Assembly: GCA_021296015.1 (NCBI GenBank)
Contig: JAGWBG010000035.1
Span: 1-9,659 of the forward strand
Direction of reading: 5' to 3'
Length of the DNA stretch: 9,659 bases
DNA from: Dehalococcoidia bacterium
GTDB taxonomy: Bacteria > Chloroflexota > Dehalococcoidia > Lucifugimonadales > JAGWBF01
In this document: in pieces, positions 1 through 5,756 of the stretch
Numbering within the stretch: position 1 is the first letter of the stretch
How the letters are laid out: every line of letters starts with the position of its first letter
Made by a program: the position numbers and the translations under genes
Notes under the pieces: model-generated
Database searches by the model: none
Told to the model about the DNA's origin: nothing
What the model saw: the letters and a program-made list of their open reading frames with translations, nothing else

Positions 1-2
1 TT

Positions 3-194
3 TCGATAACCCAGAATCGTAGGGTGTATGAGGGTCAACGTGTGACGCATCCTCTATTTGGCCTTGGATGGGTCACTAATGTGAGTTCACAACAAATCAA
101 ACGTCGCGATGGTGGGACGATGCTTTTGGCGAACACCGCCTTCGATGTGGGCCAGAGCTGTGTATTTCGGTCGTACCGGCCAACAAAACGATAA
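3..194 (+). CDS. 3' end of an unidentified gene (partial, runs in from outside the window)
   Basis: An open frame enters from the window edge and runs about 63 codons to a TAA at 192-194. No start is visible, so this would be a C-terminal fragment. The readable protein includes VYEGQRVTHPLFGLGWVTNV and ends in SYRPTKR. The pattern V-x-H-x-x-F-G-x-G-x-V resembles the small SH3/Tudor-like barrel at the C-terminus of UvrD/PcrA helicases and related short domains, but I do not recognise the protein. It lies in the same direction as the ribosomal genes and ends 333 bases before rpsL. Its codons (CGT, GGT, CAA, CTT) differ from the GGC/AGG-rich operon downstream. An open frame of this length can arise by chance, and the opposite strand is also open here (35-229), so the call is tentative. 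Confidence 0.4.
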   Translation, partial: SITQNRRVYEGQRVTHPLFGLGWVTNVSSQQIKRRDGGTMLLANTAFDVGQSCVFRSYRPTKR

Positions 195-252
195 TGAGCA
201 TTGTAGTCGTCAGCAATGATGGGATACATGTGAGGGTATGAACCCCCGGGAA

Positions 253-287
253 TTTGGAGGTAGTGTGAGCTTGACCTGACCTCCGAA
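253..287 (+). other. Stem-loop in the leader, 9-bp stem
   Basis: TTTGGAGGT (253-261) pairs with ACCTCCGAA (279-287) through nine positions, one of them a T-G wobble, around a 17-base loop. No T-run follows on either strand, so it is not a standard Rho-independent terminator. The left arm contains a Shine-Dalgarno-like GGAGG that would be hidden in the stem. It may mark the end of the upstream transcript or be incidental. Confidence 0.4.
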
Positions 288-463
288 AACTAATCTACTT
301 GTAAACTCGTAGTAGACTGGACTGTTGAAAAAGTGCAAGAGATTGCAAAGAGGGGGTATACATCGGAGTCGATAATGGGAGCATTGTGGCAGGTGGTTGT
401 GCTGGTACACCAAGGGTATAAGTTCATACGCCTGAGTTTTACACGTGCTTCCGGTTGATAAGG

Positions 464-492
464 TTGACATAGCAGGGTATTCTTGGTAAAGT
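464..492 (+). promoter_or_regulatory. Sigma-70-type promoter for the rpsL operon
   Basis: A perfect -35 box TTGACA (464-469) is separated by exactly 17 bases from TAAAGT (487-492), which matches TATAAT at four of six positions. The -10 is preceded by TGG (484-486), the extended -10 motif. Transcription would start near 499-500, giving a leader of about 28 bases before the rpsL ATG. It is the only strong promoter-like site I found in the window, and it likely drives the whole gene run. Confidence 0.7.
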
Positions 493-517
493 GATACGTT
501 GATGCCATCTGCACCAT

Positions 518-527
518 AAGGAGAGGT
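518..527 (+). promoter_or_regulatory. Ribosome binding site of rpsL
   Basis: AAGGAGAGGT directly precedes the ATG at 528. AAGGAG (518-523) is a strong Shine-Dalgarno match but only four bases from the start; the overlapping GAGAGG lies even closer. It supports 528 as the start of rpsL. Confidence 0.65.
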
Positions 528-947
528 ATGCCTACCGTAAACCAGTTGGTAAGAAAAGGCCGGAAAAACGTAAAGCGAAAGACCAAGGCCCCGGCGATGC
601 ACTGGCTCCAGAACTCCTTGCGAAACCGGGTAGTTTGGGGCCCCGGAGCGCCCCAACGGCGGGGTGTTTGCGTGCAGGTGCGTACCATGACGCCCAAGAA
701 ACCCAACTCTGCCTTGCGTAAGATTGCCAGAGTCCGTCTTACCAATGGATTTGAGGTGACGGCTTACATTGGCGGCGAGGGACACAACCTCCAGGAACAC
801 TCTGTGGTCCTGCTGCGGGGCGGCAGGGTAAAGGACCTCCCCGGTGTCCGGTATCACGTCGTCCGTGGCGCGCTGGACTGCCAGGGCGTCCAGGACCGTA
901 GGAGAGGTCGCAGCAAGTACGGGTCAGAGAGGCCCAGAGCGCGATAG
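528..947 (+). CDS. rpsL: 30S ribosomal protein S12
   Basis: S12 sits at the decoding centre of the 30S subunit and helps check codon-anticodon pairing. The 139-residue protein starts MPTVNQLVRKGRK and carries the family core TPKKPNSALRK (residues 55-65), GHNLQEHS (85-92) and GGRVKDLPGVRYH (98-110). Lys57 and Lys102 correspond to the E. coli Lys42 and Lys87 sites of streptomycin resistance and are wild type. Asp103 is the equivalent of the residue methylthiolated by RimO. Between Ala23 and Pro42 there are 14 residues more than in E. coli S12; Bacillus S12 has an insertion of similar length there, also containing an Asn-Ser pair. It is the first gene of the run, preceded by a good promoter and Shine-Dalgarno. 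The gap to rpsG is 78 bases. Confidence 0.97.
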   Translation: MPTVNQLVRKGRKNVKRKTKAPAMHWLQNSLRNRVVWGPGAPQRRGVCVQVRTMTPKKPNSALRKIARVRLTNGFEVTAYIGGEGHNLQEHSVVLLRGGRVKDLPGVRYHVVRGALDCQGVQDRRRGRSKYGSERPRAR

Positions 948-1025
948 ATTCCTTGCTGCAGCATAACCACGCGCAAGCAAACTCGTACTCGGAGATACGG
1001 ACCGGGGTACAGTATAGGAAAAGAG
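948..1025 (+). other. rpsL-rpsG intercistronic spacer
   Basis: This 78-base gap contains a 10-bp palindrome, TGCTGCAGCA (954-963), and weak pairing of TTGCT (953-957) with AGCAA (976-980). AGGAAAAGAG before the rpsG ATG serves as its ribosome binding site. In E. coli the same gap carries the S7 feedback-binding site; whether this one does is not shown by the sequence. Confidence 0.4.
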
Positions 1026-1496
1026 ATGTCCAGAAGAAGACGCGCCGAAAGGCGTGAAGTAGCACCGGACCCTAAATATGACAGCGTAGAGCTCGCCCGA
1101 TTCATCAATAAAGTTATGAAGTGGGGCAAGAAGACCGTCGCCCAGCGTGTCGTGTATGGTGCGTTGGACTACGTGGAAGAAAACGCTAGAAGAGATCCCT
1201 TGGAAGTATTCAATCAGGCGTTGAAGAACGCCACGCCTCTCCTGGAGGTAAAACCCAGGAGGGTAGGTGGCGCTACCTATCAAGTCCCCACCGAGTTGCG
1301 CAGCAACCGCAGCGAGGCCCTCGCTATACGGTGGATTATCAGAGGGGCCAGAGCCCGCAAGGGTATGCCTATGTCACGCAGGCTGGCTATGGAGTTCATG
1401 GATGCCTCCAGGGGCGAGGGTGCCGCCGTGAGACGCCGTGAAGAGACTCACCGTATGGCCGAGGCTAACCGGGCTTTCGTACATTACAGGTGGTAG
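1026..1496 (+). CDS. rpsG: 30S ribosomal protein S7
   Basis: S7 starts assembly of the 30S head by binding the 3' domain of 16S rRNA and lies at the E-site end of the mRNA channel. The protein is 156 residues, the usual length of the longer bacterial form. It opens MSRRRRAERREVAPDPKY and shows the family blocks ELARFINKVMKWGKK (about 23-37), the beta-hairpin region PRRVGGATYQVP, and RSNRSEALAIRWII. It ends with HRMAEANRAFVHYRW, the typical C-terminal helix and aromatic end. The ATG is preceded by AGGAAAAGAG. In E. coli S7 represses its own operon by binding between rpsL and rpsG, and the 78-base gap here could serve the same purpose, though that is inference. The stop is 90 bases before fusA. 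Confidence 0.97.
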   Translation: MSRRRRAERREVAPDPKYDSVELARFINKVMKWGKKTVAQRVVYGALDYVEENARRDPLEVFNQALKNATPLLEVKPRRVGGATYQVPTELRSNRSEALAIRWIIRGARARKGMPMSRRLAMEFMDASRGEGAAVRRREETHRMAEANRAFVHYRW

Positions 1497-1530
1497 CGGT
1501 TCCGTCACGTACACACCTGATAGGGGCGGC

Positions 1531-1550
1531 TGTCTGCCGACAGGCAGGCG
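1531..1550 (+). other. GNRA-type hairpin in the rpsG-fusA gap
   Basis: TGTCTGCC (1531-1538) pairs with GGCAGGCG (1543-1550) around a GACA tetraloop (1539-1542): eight pairs, two of them T-G. GACA fits the stable GNRA loop class. No T-run follows, so termination is unlikely. It stands 36 bases before the fusA GTG and could affect translation or mRNA stability. Confidence 0.4.
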
Positions 1551-1586
1551 CATGTCTCCCACTATTGGCCGAGTAGGTATAAGACT

Positions 1587-3656
1587 GTGTCCGACAAGTT
1601 TCCTATAGAACACATCCGTAATATTGGCTTTATTGCCCACATAGATGCCGGTAAAACTACCGTCACCGAGCGGGTGCTATACTTGGCCGGCCGTATTCAC
1701 AAAGTCGGCGGCGTTGACGAAGGCACCACAGTGATGGACTGGATGCCCCAGGAGAAAGAGAGGGGCATCACCATAACCGCTGCTGCAACCACCTGTTACT
1801 GGAACGACTACCGTGTAAATATCATAGACACCCCGGGCCACGTTGACTTCACTGCCGAGGTCGAGAGAAGCCTGCGGGTTCTGGATGGTGGCATAGTGGT
1901 GCTGGATGCGGTGGCCGGAGTACAGCCTCAGTCTGAGACGGTGTGGCGACAGGCAGACAGGTACAATGTTCCCAGGATTTGCTTTGTGAACAAGATGGAC
2001 CGTATGGGGGCCAGCTATGAGCGCACCCTAGACAGCATCAAGCACCGGCTGAAGGCCAACCCGGTTCCGGTGCAGCTTCCCATGGTCACTGACGATACCT
2101 TCGACGGCGTGTTGGACTTGCTGGAAGGCAAGGCCCTGGTTTATGAAAGCCACAATGGCACAGACCCCCACGAAGGCCCCATACCACAGGAATACCAGGA
2201 CGCTTTCAACGGGTATCGTGAGGCCATGGTGGAGAAGATAGTGGAGACTGACGAAGGGCTGATGATAAAATACCTGGAAGGGGAGAATATAGAAGCCAAC
2301 GAGCTAAGACACGCCCTCAGACAGGCGACCATCAACGGCCGCCTGGTTCCCGTGCTCTGCGGCACCGCCCTCAGTGGGCGAGGAGTACACCCCCTGCTAG
2401 ACGCCATAATCCACTATCTCCCTTCTCCCATAGACATCCCCTCGGTGGAGGGAACCCTGGTCAAATCGGGTGAGGTAGTCACCAGAGAGGCCCGGGACGA
2501 CGACCACCTCTCCGCACTGGCGTTCAAAGTAACCACAGACCCCTTTGTGGGCAGGCTGGTATACCTGAGGATATACTCGGGCACCGTGCAAACCGGCGCA
2601 TCGGTGATTAACACCACCAAGGACATAAGGGAGCGCATGGGTCGCGTGCTGCAAATGCACGCCAACCGCCGGGACGAGTTGGAAGAAATATCCGCCGGCA
2701 ATATCTGTGCTGCCGTGGGACTAAAGAACACCTTTACCGGGGACACTATATGCACCAGGGATGCTCCGGTCATTTTGGAGCCGCCCCAGTTTCCTGCTCC
2801 CGTGCTTTCAGTGGCTATTGAGCCTATGACCAGGGCCGATCAGGACAAGCTGTCCGAGGCCTTGACCAAGCTATCCGAGGAGGACCCCACCTTCGACGTG
2901 TTCTACAACAGAGAGACCGGACAGACCCTCATTTCCGGTATGGGCGAGTTGCACCTGGAGGTGCTGGTAGAGCGGATACGTCGGGAGTTCAGCGTGGGAG
3001 CGCTGGTCGGCAAGCCCAAGGTCGCCTACAGAGAAGCCATCACTTCCCCTGTGCGGGAGGAAGGCAGGTTCGTCCGGCAGACCGGCGGCAGGGGCCAGTA
3101 CGGGCACGTGTGGCTGGAGATTGAACCCAGGGAGCGAGGCCAGGGCTTCCTGTTTGAGAACCGCATTGAGGGCGGAGTGGTCCCCAGAGAGTATATCTCC
3201 GCTATTGAAGCGGGGGTAAAAGAAGCCTTGCAAAACGGCCCTCTGGCAGGCTATCCTCTCATAGACATCAGAGTGGCTGCGGTGGATGGCAGTTACCATC
3301 CCGTGGACTCATCCGAGCTTGCATTCAAGACGGCCGGCTCCATTGCTCTGAAAGACGGAGTCAGGAAAGCCAAGCCGGTACTTCTGGAACCCGTCATGGA
3401 GATAGAGGTGCTTACGCCCGAAGAGTTTCTGGGAGACGTGTTAGGCGACCTTAGCTCCAGGAGGGCACAGATAAGAAGTATAGAGGGTCAGGAGGGCATA
3501 CAGGTGGTGAGGGCGCTCATGCCCCTTGCCGAAACGTTTGCTTACACCACAACCCTCCGTTCAGTTACACAGGGCAGGGCCAGCTACACAATGGAGTTCC
3601 GTTTCTATGAACCCGTGCCCGACACCCTGATTCAAAACATAATTCGAGGCGTATAG
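1587..3656 (+). CDS. fusA: Elongation factor G (EF-G, ribosomal translocase GTPase)
   Basis: EF-G uses GTP to move tRNAs and mRNA through the ribosome and also splits ribosomes with recycling factor. The 689-residue length is normal. The GTPase motifs are complete: G1 AHIDAGKTT (17-25), G2 RGITIT (59-64), G3 DTPGHVDF (81-88) and G4 NKMD (135-138); the G5 position reads CGTALSGRG. Domain II follows (about residues 290-390). Domain III includes SEEDPTFDV and GMGELHLEV. Domain IV has GRGQYGHVWLEIEP, GGVVPREYISAIEAG and GSYHPVDSSELAFK. The C-terminal domain V ends at GRASYTMEFRFYEPVP. The start is GTG, chosen because it begins just before the conserved IRNIGFIAHID block; its Shine-Dalgarno (TAGGT, about eight bases upstream) is weak. 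No tuf gene follows; rpsJ begins 15 bases after the stop. Confidence 0.98.
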   Translation: MSDKFPIEHIRNIGFIAHIDAGKTTVTERVLYLAGRIHKVGGVDEGTTVMDWMPQEKERGITITAAATTCYWNDYRVNIIDTPGHVDFTAEVERSLRVLDGGIVVLDAVAGVQPQSETVWRQADRYNVPRICFVNKMDRMGASYERTLDSIKHRLKANPVPVQLPMVTDDTFDGVLDLLEGKALVYESHNGTDPHEGPIPQEYQDAFNGYREAMVEKIVETDEGLMIKYLEGENIEANELRHALRQATINGRLVPVLCGTALSGRGVHPLLDAIIHYLPSPIDIPSVEGTLVKSGEVVTREARDDDHLSALAFKVTTDPFVGRLVYLRIYSGTVQTGASVINTTKDIRERMGRVLQMHANRRDELEEISAGNICAAVGLKNTFTGDTICTRDAPVILEPPQFPAPVLSVAIEPMTRADQDKLSEALTKLSEEDPTFDVFYNRETGQTLISGMGELHLEVLVERIRREFSVGALVGKPKVAYREAITSPVREEGRFVRQTGGRGQYGHVWLEIEPRERGQGFLFENRIEGGVVPREYISAIEAGVKEALQNGPLAGYPLIDIRVAAVDGSYHPVDSSELAFKTAGSIALKDGVRKAKPVLLEPVMEIEVLTPEEFLGDVLGDLSSRRAQIRSIEGQEGIQVVRALMPLAETFAYTTTLRSVTQGRASYTMEFRFYEPVPDTLIQNIIRGV

Positions 3657-3671
3657 CACGGAAAGGCAGCC

Positions 3672-3983
3672 ATGACTACCCGTCAGAAGATAAGAATAGT
3701 CCTCAGAGCCTTCGACCATAAGTCCCTTGACCTTTCCGCCGGCCAGATAGTGGATACGGCGGAGCGCACCGGGGCACTGGTGGCCGGACCGGTCCCACTG
3801 CCCACCCACATACGCCGGTTCTGTGTCATCCGGTCTCCCCACGTGGACAAGGACTCCCGGGAGCATTTCGAAATCAGGACTCATAAACGTCTCGTAGACA
3901 TTCTGGACCCCACTTCCAAGACCATAGACGCCCTCACAAGGCTCAATTTGCCTGCGGGCGTTGACATATCAATCAAGCTGTAG
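3672..3983 (+). CDS. rpsJ: 30S ribosomal protein S10 (also transcription antitermination factor NusE)
   Basis: S10 is a 30S head protein and, as NusE, joins NusB/NusG in antitermination complexes and couples ribosomes to RNA polymerase. The 103 residues match the family length. Visible blocks are QKIRIVLRAFDHKSLD (5-20), the loop GPVPLPTHIRRFCVIRSPHVDKDSREHFEIRTHKR with its usual Pro-Leu-Pro-Thr and His-Val-Asp-Lys, and the C-terminal LPAGVDISIKL. The start ATG has GGAAAGG about five bases upstream. The gap from fusA is only 15 bases, so there is no room for an E. coli-type S10 leader here. The following gap to rplC, in contrast, is 115 bases and structured. Confidence 0.97.
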   Translation: MTTRQKIRIVLRAFDHKSLDLSAGQIVDTAERTGALVAGPVPLPTHIRRFCVIRSPHVDKDSREHFEIRTHKRLVDILDPTSKTIDALTRLNLPAGVDISIKL

Positions 3984-4011
3984 AGGAAGCTATTGCAAAC
4001 ACGTCGTTCCG

Positions 4012-4033
4012 GCCTGTCCGTTCTCGCACAGGC
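4012..4033 (+). other. Hairpin 1 of the rpsJ-rplC gap
   Basis: GCCTGT (4012-4017) pairs perfectly with ACAGGC (4028-4033) around a 10-base loop. It starts 28 bases after the rpsJ stop and has no T-run behind it. Six pairs alone are weak evidence; it is listed because a stronger hairpin follows in the same gap. Confidence 0.35.
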
Positions 4034-4059
4034 AGAGCGGCCGCCAAAGAAGCAAGTCG

Positions 4060-4082
4060 GCCCCTTCGGGAGACGGAGGGGC
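4060..4082 (+). promoter_or_regulatory. Hairpin 2 of the rpsJ-rplC gap, directly before the rplC ribosome binding site
   Basis: GCCCCTTCG (4060-4068) pairs with CGGAGGGGC (4074-4082): nine pairs, one T-G wobble, with a purine-rich GGAGA loop (4069-4073). The stem is very GC-rich. It ends five bases before the Shine-Dalgarno GAGGT (4088-4092) of rplC. No T-run follows. Its position suggests control of translation of rplC and the genes after it, possibly feedback by a ribosomal protein; that role is inference. Confidence 0.5.
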
Positions 4083-4098
4083 TTCCAGAGGTACTCGT

Positions 4099-4713
4099 AT
4101 GATTAGGGGAATGTTAGGCAAGAAAATTGGGATGAGCCAGGTGTTCCTCCCGGATGGCCGGGTGGTGCCGGTCACCGTGATTGAGGCCGGCCCATGCACC
4201 GTCACCCAGCTCAGGACCAGCGACAGGGACGGCTACGAGGCGGCTCAGTTGGGGTTCACCCAAGTGAAACGCCTCAACAAGCCCCTCAGAGGTCATCTGG
4301 GGCGCACCGGCCTTTTCAGGCATCTGCGGGAGTTGTCCACGGACACACTGGATGACCTCCACGTTGGTCAGCAGGTGAACGTAGACCTGTTCCAGGTGGG
4401 GGAGAAAGTGGACGTGATAGGCACATCCAAAGGTCGGGGCTTCCAGGGTACAATCAAGCGCCACGGCTTCAGCGGCGGTCCCAGGACCCACGGCCAGTCC
4501 GATAGGGCCAGAGCGCCCGGTTCCATCGGTGGCACCACCACCCCCGGAAGAGTGTTCAAAGGTAAGAAGATGGCAGGGCACATGGGCAACACAAGGATAA
4601 CGGTGAAAAACCTGGAAGTAGTGGAGGTAGACCCGGAGAGGAACCTTCTCCTGGTGAAGGGGGGAGTCCCCGGGGCACCCAACAGTCTGCTCACGATACG
4701 CAAGACGAGGTAG
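4099..4713 (+). CDS. rplC: 50S ribosomal protein L3
   Basis: L3 is an early-assembly 50S protein that binds near the 3' end of 23S rRNA and extends a loop towards the peptidyl-transferase centre. From the ATG at 4099 it is 204 residues, the usual size. It begins MIRGMLGKKIGMSQVFLPDGR, and GTSKGRGFQGTIKRHGF (108-124) and RAPGSIGGTTTPGRVFKGKKMAGHMGN (138-164) are the family signature and the central loop. An open frame extends in phase back to 3961 inside rpsJ, but that part is unlike L3 and crosses the hairpins. The ATG at 4099 has GAGGT six bases upstream and begins at the conserved N-terminus, so it is preferred. A second ATG at 4111 would also give a plausible shorter start. Confidence 0.96.
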   Translation: MIRGMLGKKIGMSQVFLPDGRVVPVTVIEAGPCTVTQLRTSDRDGYEAAQLGFTQVKRLNKPLRGHLGRTGLFRHLRELSTDTLDDLHVGQQVNVDLFQVGEKVDVIGTSKGRGFQGTIKRHGFSGGPRTHGQSDRARAPGSIGGTTTPGRVFKGKKMAGHMGNTRITVKNLEVVEVDPERNLLLVKGGVPGAPNSLLTIRKTR

Positions 4714-4757
4714 GGAGCAAAGCCCGCCCCCATTCCAGCCATATTGGAGCAACTATT

Positions 4758-5462
4758 ATGGAGATTCCGGTAAAGAATACGCAAGGAGACGTGGTAGAGA
4801 CCGCTCAGTTGAGCGATGCCGTCTTCGGCGTACCCATGAACAAATCCCTGGTACACCAGGCAATGGTCATGTACCAGGTGAACAGGCGTCAGGGGACCCA
4901 CAGCACCAAGACCCGGACTCACGTGTCCGGTGGCGGCCGAAAGCCCTGGCCCCAGAAGTACACGGGCAGGGCCAGACAGGGCAGCATACGTGCCCCTCAG
5001 TGGCGTCATGGCGGAGTGGTTTTCGGCCCTCACCCCAGAGACTACCGTCTTGAGATGCCCAGAAGAATGCGCCACCTTGCCCTTAAATGCGTGCTATCCG
5101 ACAAAGCACGCCAGAACAAGCTCATTCTTCTGGATGCCCTATCTCTGGACGCCCCCAGCACCAAAGGTCTGATTAACATACTGGGCAATCTGGGAGTGTC
5201 CACGTCCACCCTGATAGTTACCGCCGAGCCTCAGACGAACGTGATACTCTCGGCCCATAACTTGAAGAAGATCTGGACCCTGCCGGTGTCACAGATAAAC
5301 GCCGAGAGTCTCCTCAGGAGGGAGTCCGTTATCATGACGCTGGACGCGGCCCGCAGAGCCGAAGAGCTGTGGGCCGCTGAAAACCCCAAGAGAAAGAGCG
5401 TGTCAATTGAGGAATCCTTGGTCGTTGGCTCAGGCCTGGGCGAAGATGCAGAGGAAGAGTAG
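4758..5462 (+). CDS. rplD: 50S ribosomal protein L4 with acidic C-terminal tail
   Basis: L4 binds 23S rRNA domain I, and its long loop lines the constriction of the peptide exit tunnel. In E. coli it also represses the S10 operon at the transcription and translation levels. The protein is 234 residues. The N-terminal strand leads to NKSLVHQAMVMYQVNRRQGTHSTKTR, then the tunnel loop (about 45-95) with VSGGGRKPWPQKYTGRARQGS, RAPQWRHGGVVFGP and PRDY. The Rossmann-like C-terminal half contains LLRRESVIMTLDAARRAEE. The family usually ends near that last helix; here about 28 further residues (207-234) follow, ending in GEDAEEE. GGAG lies eight bases before the ATG, and seven bases separate the stop from rplW. 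Confidence 0.96.
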   Translation: MEIPVKNTQGDVVETAQLSDAVFGVPMNKSLVHQAMVMYQVNRRQGTHSTKTRTHVSGGGRKPWPQKYTGRARQGSIRAPQWRHGGVVFGPHPRDYRLEMPRRMRHLALKCVLSDKARQNKLILLDALSLDAPSTKGLINILGNLGVSTSTLIVTAEPQTNVILSAHNLKKIWTLPVSQINAESLLRRESVIMTLDAARRAEELWAAENPKRKSVSIEESLVVGSGLGEDAEEE

Positions 5463-5469
5463 GTAGCCT

Positions 5470-5754
5470 ATGGAACCCCACGAAGCTATTATCCAGCCGA
5501 TGATAACCGAGAAAAGCACGGTACTTCAGGAGAGAGGGAAATACGTCTTCCAGGTGGCCCTCAAGGCCAACAAGGTGGATATAAAGCGCGCCGTTGAGAG
5601 CACCTTTGGGGTGACGGTTGTGGACGTGAATACCACCTCATTCCATGGCAAAGGGAAGCGATATGGCCCTCGCATCAAGAAGATGCCCGACATAAAGAAG
5701 GCTGTGGTCACTCTCCGCAGGGGCGAGAGGATACAGATTATCGAAGGGGTATAG
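5470..5754 (+). CDS. rplW: 50S ribosomal protein L23
   Basis: L23 sits beside the tunnel exit and is the docking site for trigger factor and the signal recognition particle. The 94-residue protein is the normal size. It shows AIIQPMITEKSTVLQERGKYVFQVALKANKVDIKRAVESTFGV (from residue 6), the family's N-terminal core in which ITEKS is the hallmark, followed by VVDVNTTSFHGKGKR and KKAVVTLRRGERIQI. The start ATG lies seven bases after the rplD stop, so the two are probably translationally coupled. The stop TAG is two bases before rplB. Confidence 0.95.
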   Translation: MEPHEAIIQPMITEKSTVLQERGKYVFQVALKANKVDIKRAVESTFGVTVVDVNTTSFHGKGKRYGPRIKKMPDIKKAVVTLRRGERIQIIEGV

Positions 5755-5756
5755 TA

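Larger units (their letters stand above)
195..527 (+). other. Intergenic leader region upstream of rpsL
   Basis: This 333-base stretch has no convincing gene. It is richer in A and T than the operon. Two very short frames overlap tail to head: ATG at 194 (15 codons, overlapping the upstream TAA as TAATG) ending at 241, and ATG at 238 (13 codons) ending at 279. Both are too short to claim. The region holds a 9-bp hairpin (253-287), a weaker 6-bp inverted repeat (294-299 with 311-316), and the rpsL promoter and ribosome binding site at its 3' end. I see no tRNA, no terminator with a T-run and no recognisable riboswitch. The opposite strand is open across much of it but gives no recognisable protein. 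Confidence 0.6.

Noticed and set aside
325..362. TTGAAA (325-330) with TATACA (357-362) as a second promoter
   Set aside because: The spacing is 26 bases, too long for a sigma-70 promoter.
771..782. S12 reads IGGEGHN where many bacteria have IPGEGHN
   Set aside because: E. coli S12 also has IGGEGHN, so it is a normal variant.
210..857. Long open frame of 215 codons on the - strand across the leader and most of rpsL, with a shorter one at 290-745
   Set aside because: It runs antisense through a certain S12 gene, and its translation shows no recognisable domain. It is a shadow of the S12 reading frame extended by chance into the leader.
1538..1547. Motif CGACAGGCAG in the fusA leader hairpin, with a similar ACAGGCAG in the rpsJ-rplC gap, as a shared regulatory repeat
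   Set aside because: The same ten bases occur inside fusA coding sequence at 1947-1956, so the match is not specific to the gaps.
3961..4098. 46-residue N-terminal extension of L3, in frame back into rpsJ
   Set aside because: It has no resemblance to L3, overlaps the rpsJ end and crosses two hairpins. The ATG at 4099 has a good Shine-Dalgarno and the conserved N-terminus.
4930..5172. 80-codon + strand frame inside rplD
   Set aside because: It lies wholly inside the L4 gene in another frame and shows no recognisable protein.
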